Shown here: positions 24,669-29,042 of the stretch, one piece after another
Position numbering within the stretch: position 1 is the stretch's first letter
Layout: the number at the start of each line of letters is the position of its first letter
From: RGIG1995 sp045645205
Lineage (GTDB): Bacteria; Bacillota; Clostridia; Oscillospirales; CAG-272
DNA: 29,042 nt
Direction: 5' to 3'
NCBI GenBank assembly: GCA_045645205.1
Contig: JAZRIJ010000054.1
Coordinates: 1-29,042, forward strand
Program-made: the position numbers and the translations under genes
The notes under the pieces: generated by a model
Databases searched by the model: none
What the model was told of the DNA's origin: nothing
What the model saw: only the letters and a program-made list of their open reading frames with translations

Positions 24669-25532
24669 ATGAAAATTGACGGAACAAAGAAATTTTTAAT
24701 AGTTGGTTTGGGGCTTCTCGGTGGGTGTTATGCAATGGCGCTTAAAAAGAAAGGCTTCTATGTAAGCGCTATTACCAAGAATGAAGAAGATATTAAATAT
24801 GCACTTGAAAAAGGGCTTATAGACAAGGGTAACGCTTTTGTGGATAAGGAACTTATAGAAAATGCGGATATAATTGTATTTGCGCTTTATCCAGCTACTT
24901 TTGTCAATTGGATAAAAGAATATGGACAGCTCATAAAAGAGGGAACGTTAATTACTGATGTAACAGGCGTAAAGGGGTGTATCGTTTACGAGATACAGTC
25001 AATGCTAAAAAGCGGCGTTGAATTTATTTCAGCACATCCTATGGCAGGCAGGGAGGTCAGCGGTGTACAAAACAGCGATGACAGTATTTTTAAAGATGCA
25101 AACTATATTGTAGTTCCTACCGAAAATAACACATTCGGAGCGATAGAGGTGTGTAAGGAACTTGGTGAATTACTGGGCTTTGCGCGTGTATCTGTGCTGA
25201 ATCCCGAAAAGCATGACGAAATGATTGCGTTTCTATCTCAGCTTACGCACTGTATAGCAGTATCTCTTATGTGCGCGAATGATAATCCCGGACTTGTGTT
25301 TTATACAGGAGACTCATTTAGAGACCTTACAAGAATTGCAAAGATAAATGACGAAATGTGGAGTGAGCTTTTTCTGTCAAACAGAGAAGCCTTGCTTCGC
25401 GAAATGGAAAAATACAGAAACACCTTTGATAAATTATACAATTGTGTTAAAAACAACGATAGAGAAGAAATGCGCAGTATGATGCGTATATCGACAGAGC
25501 GCAGAGGCGAGTTTAACAAGAAAGGAACGTAA
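24669..25532 (+). CDS. tyrA: Prephenate dehydrogenase
   Basis: This 287-residue enzyme oxidises prephenate to 4-hydroxyphenylpyruvate for tyrosine. The Rossmann motif VGLGLLGG lies at about 12-19; DVTGVKG, the catalytic SAHPMAGRE segment and FLSQLTHCIAVSL follow, as in TyrA. No ACT or chorismate mutase domain is attached; the mutase comes from PheA. It is 5 nt ahead of the DAHP synthase gene. An arogenate preference cannot be excluded from sequence. Confidence 0.94.
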   Translation: MKIDGTKKFLIVGLGLLGGCYAMALKKKGFYVSAITKNEEDIKYALEKGLIDKGNAFVDKELIENADIIVFALYPATFVNWIKEYGQLIKEGTLITDVTGVKGCIVYEIQSMLKSGVEFISAHPMAGREVSGVQNSDDSIFKDANYIVVPTENNTFGAIEVCKELGELLGFARVSVLNPEKHDEMIAFLSQLTHCIAVSLMCANDNPGLVFYTGDSFRDLTRIAKINDEMWSELFLSNREALLREMEKYRNTFDKLYNCVKNNDREEMRSMMRISTERRGEFNKKGT

Positions 25533-25537
25533 AGATT

Positions 25538-26566
25538 ATGAATATGCATTTTTACAGAAAGCTTCCCATTCCACAGCTTATTAAGAAGGAATATCCTGTT
25601 TCTGCCGAAATGGAAGCTGTAAAGAACAAGAGAGATGAAGAAATAAAAGCTGTTTTTGACGGAACATCTGATAAATTTTTGCTTATAATCGGTCCATGCT
25701 CGGCTGATAATCAGGATTCTGTTCTTGACTATATTTCGCGTTTGAGCAGAATTGAGGATCGGGTTAAGGATAAAATAATTATAATACCTCGTATTTATAC
25801 CAACAAACCGCGTACAACAGGAGCAGGATATAAAGGTATGCTTCATCAACCGAATCCGGATGAAAAACCCGATATGCTTAAGGGAATAGTTGCTATAAGA
25901 GAAATGCACTTGAAGGCACTTCGGGATTACGGTTTTACCTGCGCTGATGAAATGCTGTATCCTGAGAATCACCGATATCTTTCCGATCTTCTTGCGTATG
26001 TTGCCGTAGGCGCGCGTTCAACCGAGAACCAGCAGCATAGACTTACTGCAAGCGGGCTTGATATTCCTGTCGGAATGAAAAATCCCACAGGCGGCGACCT
26101 GTCGATTATGATAAACTCGATAAAAGCGGCGCAGAGCAGTCATACCTTTATTTACAGAGGTTGGGAGGTAAAGAGCTCCGGTAATGCATACACACATGCA
26201 ATATTACGCGGATATGTTGATTTTGCGGGAAAGAATATATCAAATTATCACTATGAAAATCTTATTGAAGTTCAAGAAATGTATGCAAAATCGGGATTGC
26301 TTAACCCGGCTGCGATTGTAGATACTAACCACGCTAACTCTTCAAAACGTTATCTTGAACAAATAAGAATAGCTAAAGAGGTCGTTACAAGCCGAAATCA
26401 AAGTAATGATATAAAAAAACTTGTAAAAGGACTTATGATTGAAAGCTATATTGAAGACGGTGCTCAGTGCGTTGGCGAACATATATACGGCAAGTCTATT
26501 ACAGATCCCTGTCTCGGTTGGGAAAAAACAGAAAACCTCATACTTGACCTTGCGGATATGCTGTAA
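25538..26566 (+). CDS. aroF: 3-Deoxy-7-phosphoheptulonate synthase, type I alpha
   Basis: This 342-residue enzyme joins PEP and erythrose-4-phosphate, the entry step. IIGPCSADN, PRIYTNKPRTTGAGYKG, VGARSTENQQHR, GMKNPTGGDL and DTNHANSSK match the E. coli AroF/G/H type. An N-terminal extension of about 40 residues before GPCSA is where the feedback site forms in that type, so amino-acid control is likely; the effector cannot be named. It is the last gene of the operon although it catalyses the first step. Confidence 0.95.
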   Translation: MNMHFYRKLPIPQLIKKEYPVSAEMEAVKNKRDEEIKAVFDGTSDKFLLIIGPCSADNQDSVLDYISRLSRIEDRVKDKIIIIPRIYTNKPRTTGAGYKGMLHQPNPDEKPDMLKGIVAIREMHLKALRDYGFTCADEMLYPENHRYLSDLLAYVAVGARSTENQQHRLTASGLDIPVGMKNPTGGDLSIMINSIKAAQSSHTFIYRGWEVKSSGNAYTHAILRGYVDFAGKNISNYHYENLIEVQEMYAKSGLLNPAAIVDTNHANSSKRYLEQIRIAKEVVTSRNQSNDIKKLVKGLMIESYIEDGAQCVGEHIYGKSITDPCLGWEKTENLILDLADML

Positions 26567-26612
26567 ATTTTTTTCAATGGCACGCCTTTTACTGTTCTTT
26601 TATGAAAAAATA

Positions 26613-26653
26613 ATCCCTTGTTTAACCGTTTTTTTGGCGGAAAAGCAAGGGAT
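26613..26653. terminator. Bidirectional terminator after the aromatic operon
   Basis: ATCCCTTG (26613-26620) pairs with CAAGGGAT (26646-26653), with further inner pairs CCG/CGG. On the minus strand TTATTTTTTC follows, ending the peptidase transcript; on the plus strand a looser T-rich tail follows. Confidence 0.85.
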
Positions 26654-26657
26654 ATTC

Positions 26658-27113
26658 TTATTTAATTATTATATGCTTAATTTTGGAAAGAACTCTTCGT
26701 ATAAGCATTAAAACTGCCCTTATATAGTAGGTCCTTCTATTAAGCTGTACATAGATTTTGTAACCTAAGCTTTTGTTACAGTCTATGTATTTTTCTTTTT
26801 TATAGAAGCCTTCAAGAATACCGAAAATATGTTTGTCTTTTATATCGTATTCATTGCATAGACAGTTGTCGCCGCGAATGGTATATCCTTCTTTAGTTAC
26901 CTTTATAACACGGTGTAATACATATTTTCCGCAGTCTCTTTGGTAGAGTACAACATCATTTTCCTTAGGTTTTTCCGTAAGCTTTCTGACAATTATTGTA
27001 TCGCATCTTTGCTTTAGCATTGGGAGCATACTGACTCCAACGGGCAATTGAGCAATTACGCCGTCTTTATCAAGAAGATCTCGGTAATTTGTTGTTCCTG
27101 TATTGTCAATCAT
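26658..27113 (-). CDS. S24/S26-type peptidase, Ser/His signal peptidase-like
   Basis: This 151-residue protein has the S26 fold motifs: LPVGVSMLPML with nucleophile Ser28, NDVVLYQRDCGKYVLHRVI with His67, and YTIRGDN with Asp82. His in place of the usual Lys base places it near the SipW/ER-type (S26B) branch. Unlike SipW it has no N-terminal membrane anchor, since only about 25 residues precede the active Ser; a basic hydrophobic tail (about 128-151) may touch the membrane. The start has no good ribosome binding site, so coupling from the PqqD-like gene 14 nt upstream is likely. In other Clostridia similar small S26 proteins occur beside PqqD and peptide-modifying genes. The substrate is unknown. 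Confidence 0.82.
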   Translation of the reverse strand: MIDNTGTTNYRDLLDKDGVIAQLPVGVSMLPMLKQRCDTIIVRKLTEKPKENDVVLYQRDCGKYVLHRVIKVTKEGYTIRGDNCLCNEYDIKDKHIFGILEGFYKKEKYIDCNKSLGYKIYVQLNRRTYYIRAVLMLIRRVLSKIKHIIIK

Positions 27114-27127
27114 TTTGTAAAGTCCGA

Positions 27128-27394
27128 TTATTCAATAATAAGCTCGTTTTTGCGGAGAACATCGAGATATGAACTTAGAGATGCACTCGCTTCTTCGGCA
27201 GATACATCGTACTTTTCTGTAAGATTGTTTACAATTTCGTCGACAGTTATTTCATTTTCAAGGAGCTTGAATATATATTCCCCCACTGAATTGAGCTTTA
27301 TCATACCATTAAAATTTTTATTATCTTCTCCGACTGCAAGAGCAACGGACTGTCCGGCAACATTGCGGACTACAAAATTATATTTGAGCTTCAT
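27128..27394 (-). CDS. PqqD-family protein (peptide chaperone-like)
   Basis: This 88-residue protein matches the PqqD/RRE fold: FVVRNVAGQSVALAVG, then NGMIKLNSVGEYIFKLLE, TVDEIVNNLTEKYDVSAEEA, and a final LDVLRKNELI helix. PqqD-like proteins bind the leader of a ribosomally made peptide and hand it to a modifying enzyme. No radical SAM, cyclase or precursor gene is in the window. The ribosome binding site is AGAGGT, about 8 nt before the ATG. It sits between a four-TM gene (27 nt) and the S26-type gene (14 nt). Confidence 0.88.
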   Translation of the reverse strand: MKLKYNFVVRNVAGQSVALAVGEDNKNFNGMIKLNSVGEYIFKLLENEITVDEIVNNLTEKYDVSAEEASASLSSYLDVLRKNELIIE

Positions 27395-27421
27395 TAATAT
27401 ACCTCTTTTTTATAAATATAG

Positions 27422-27865
27422 TTAATCTTGCTTTGTTTTTTCGTATACAGATTTATATTCTTGAGTATCTGCCTTCTTTTTTTTCATAATGTGATTTACG
27501 GTAAAGATAATCGAGGCAACAAGAATGTACAACGCAGCAAAACCAATGGTCAAAACAAAAGCGGACGAGCCGTTCTCAAGGTTTCCGGGAAGATATATGA
27601 ATATCACAAAAAATCCAAAAACCGTTGATACAAAGTGAAGTATTGTTCGGAGTATTATATTAAGTTTTTTGTTTTTAAGAAATATATTCGACATAGCAAA
27701 CCATAAAGAGAATAGGAGGAGCAGAAATAAATTTTTAAGTGTAAGGACCTGAATCTGACTTGACATAAGATCACCAAGAATATAAAAGCCAAATACTACA
27801 AAAGTGAATATAACACAACCTGATCTAAAAATATTCAGAAGTGCGTTTAGAAGTTTATTTTTCAT
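27422..27865 (-). CDS. Four-TM membrane protein, possibly DUF3021
   Basis: This 147-residue protein has four hydrophobic segments (about 13-32, 43-62, 70-93 and 99-125) and a short charged tail. The third segment begins ILRTILHF, which resembles the LHF of DUF3021 proteins, but I hold this at low confidence. DUF3021 genes normally sit beside a LytTR regulator, and none is here. The ribosome binding site is weak (AAGGGGT). It lies 16 nt after the DUF4432 gene and 27 nt before the PqqD-like gene. Confidence 0.65.
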   Translation of the reverse strand: MKNKLLNALLNIFRSGCVIFTFVVFGFYILGDLMSSQIQVLTLKNLFLLLLFSLWFAMSNIFLKNKKLNIILRTILHFVSTVFGFFVIFIYLPGNLENGSSAFVLTIGFAALYILVASIIFTVNHIMKKKKADTQEYKSVYEKTKQD

Positions 27866-27881
27866 GTTTTGTTTAAACCCC

Positions 27882-28853
27882 TTATGCTAAATCAGAGAAT
27901 GAGATTTCAAAAGTATTAACTACTTTTTCCTGTGGCTTAAGGTATTTCTGAGTACCGTTTTCCACATTAGCCTTAAAGCCGGAATTTGTTGCGGTCATAG
28001 GTTCAAGTCCGCATACGTATGTGCCTGACTGACAAGCCTTCCACTCAAGGAAATTGGTAAGAGCGGGAGATAGGTAGTTTACTCTCATTCTTGTGTTGAT
28101 GTCAGGGTTATCAATACCGAAATATTTTTCAGAAAGCTCGTGTTCAAAGAGCATTTCATCAAAATTATCCGAGGGAGCTTCAAAATAATCCCAGGCATCA
28201 GGGCGCGCCTTTGCGTGCGCAGAGAACGGATTGCACTTAACCGAAGGGATAATTATCCTGGAGTTCTCTGACATAAGCGGATAACCCATATTGAAATGGT
28301 AGAGAAGAGAAAGGTGTGTATCAGTAAAACCCTCGTTCTTAATAATGTCTTTAACGAATATTTTATCTTCACCGTGTTTGCAAGTGATTGAACGTGTAAG
28401 GGTCATATTTGTGCCGAAAATAATGGCTTCTCGCATAGTTCCCGAAACAGTAACTGTATCACCTTCTTCGGGTATATTTATTGAAAGATGGTCGCAGGGC
28501 GTGTTGCTCATTCTTCCATGAAATGTAAGCTCGGGGTTTGTTCCGTCAGCTCCTCCGTAGTTTTTAAGACCGCACGTGGTCATAAAGCCACCGCCGAAAG
28601 AACGAAGCCATACATTACCGAGTTCGTTGTAATATGAGGGATTAACAATGCCGTTAGGTGTATGGAAAGCCATGTTTTTATTTTTATAACGAACAGAGAA
28701 AAGGTCAAGGCAACGGTCGGGAAGAATGGTAAAATGTAGGTTTGCGCCGTTCCAGATATCAATAGCGCGGGTACCTTCAGATTTTCCACCGGTAAACTTG
28801 TATTCTCTTACGTCAAAAAGCTGCATTTTGTTTCCGATATACTTGTTGTTCAT
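27882..28853 (-). CDS. DUF4432 / aldose 1-epimerase-like protein
   Basis: This 323-residue protein has the galactose-mutarotase-like beta fold. Marks are LHFTILPDRCLDLFSVRYK, WLRSFGGGFMTTCGL, ELTFHGRMSNTPC (a conserved His) and CGLEPMTATN near the C-terminus, all fitting DUF4432. Members are thought to change the anomeric form of a sugar or to act as an isomerase; the substrate is not known. The ribosome binding site CGAGGTG lies close to the ATG. It is the first gene of the four-gene minus-strand operon. Confidence 0.88.
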   Translation of the reverse strand: MNNKYIGNKMQLFDVREYKFTGGKSEGTRAIDIWNGANLHFTILPDRCLDLFSVRYKNKNMAFHTPNGIVNPSYYNELGNVWLRSFGGGFMTTCGLKNYGGADGTNPELTFHGRMSNTPCDHLSINIPEEGDTVTVSGTMREAIIFGTNMTLTRSITCKHGEDKIFVKDIIKNEGFTDTHLSLLYHFNMGYPLMSENSRIIIPSVKCNPFSAHAKARPDAWDYFEAPSDNFDEMLFEHELSEKYFGIDNPDINTRMRVNYLSPALTNFLEWKACQSGTYVCGLEPMTATNSGFKANVENGTQKYLKPQEKVVNTFEISFSDLA

Positions 28854-28927
28854 AATACACCTCGTTTTTTAAATTTCATATTTATTACACTTGTTTTGTA
28901 TCCAAATTCGTGAATACACTTAAATAC

Positions 28928-28936
28928 ATTATATCA
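28928..28936 (-). promoter_or_regulatory. Extended -10 promoter of the DUF4432-PqqD-S26 operon
   Basis: The minus strand reads TGATATAAT, the same extended -10 as the oad promoter. No good -35 is seen. The leader would be about 68 nt. Nothing else is recognisable between 28854 and the window end, which is T-rich. Confidence 0.55.
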
Positions 28937-29042
28937 TATTTAGCCATTATTGCATGTAATTAATAATAAATAATTATTTAAAACACCGAAATAAATCTAT
29001 TTTTTTCTCATTCCTCTTGTTTTTTTTAATTTATCTTTTGTT

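Noticed and set aside
26567..28881. A hidden RiPP precursor gene near the PqqD and S26-type genes
   Set aside because: Gaps inside the operon are 14-27 nt and the flanking gaps hold a terminator or promoter; I found no small frame with a ribosome binding site.
1..29042. CRISPR arrays, IS elements, tRNA or rRNA genes, attachment sites
   Set aside because: I saw no regularly spaced repeats, transposase motifs, cloverleaf patterns or integrase genes anywhere in the window.

Overview
The window is an AT-rich, gene-dense chromosomal segment of a Gram-positive anaerobe. I infer a member of the Clostridia, perhaps an uncultured gut lineage. The basis is strong AGGAGG-type ribosome binding sites, compact hairpin terminators with T-tracts, consensus sigma-A promoters, and gene families typical of Clostridia: a DUF1540 small Cys protein, a YtrA-type GntR operon, a sodium-pumping decarboxylase with a free-standing biotin carrier, and an AroE-AroK fusion. 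No phage, IS element, CRISPR array, tRNA or rRNA is visible.

Layout from left to right. (1) 1-3183, plus strand: a U32-family protein and an M29 aminopeptidase, probably one transcript. (2) 3265-6264, minus: a 999-residue ABC transporter (ATPase fused to an FtsX/MacB-type permease) with a perfect palindrome just after its predicted -10 box. (3) 6507-7813, plus: a CDP-alcohol phosphatidyltransferase overlapping an unknown membrane-anchored protein. (4) 7947-9744, minus: a 58-residue DUF1540 protein and an FGGY sugar kinase, separated by a strong terminator. (5) 9816-11987, minus: a large GT-C-like membrane protein. (6) 12157-14784, plus: a YtrA-type regulator, ABC ATPase, permease and lipoprotein operon. 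(7) 14934-18271, minus: a four-gene Na+-translocating oxaloacetate decarboxylase (gamma, biotin carrier, beta, alpha). (8) 18579-26566, plus: an eight-gene operon encoding all seven shikimate steps plus the Phe and Tyr branch enzymes. (9) 26658-28853, minus: a four-gene operon of DUF4432 epimerase-like protein, four-TM protein, PqqD-like protein and a Ser/His S26-type peptidase.

The aromatic operon turns PEP and erythrose-4-phosphate into chorismate, then prephenate, phenylpyruvate and 4-hydroxyphenylpyruvate; only the final transamination is missing. The decarboxylase operon turns oxaloacetate into pyruvate and exports Na+. These two blocks start from a shared 307-bp intergenic region with divergent promoters.

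The least explained parts are the PqqD/S26 operon, which looks like a peptide-maturation module without an obvious precursor or modifying enzyme, and several palindromes placed over promoters whose regulators are not encoded here. Most of the rest is recognisable housekeeping metabolism, and I did not find a clearly new system. All family names rest on reading motifs by eye, without database searches.
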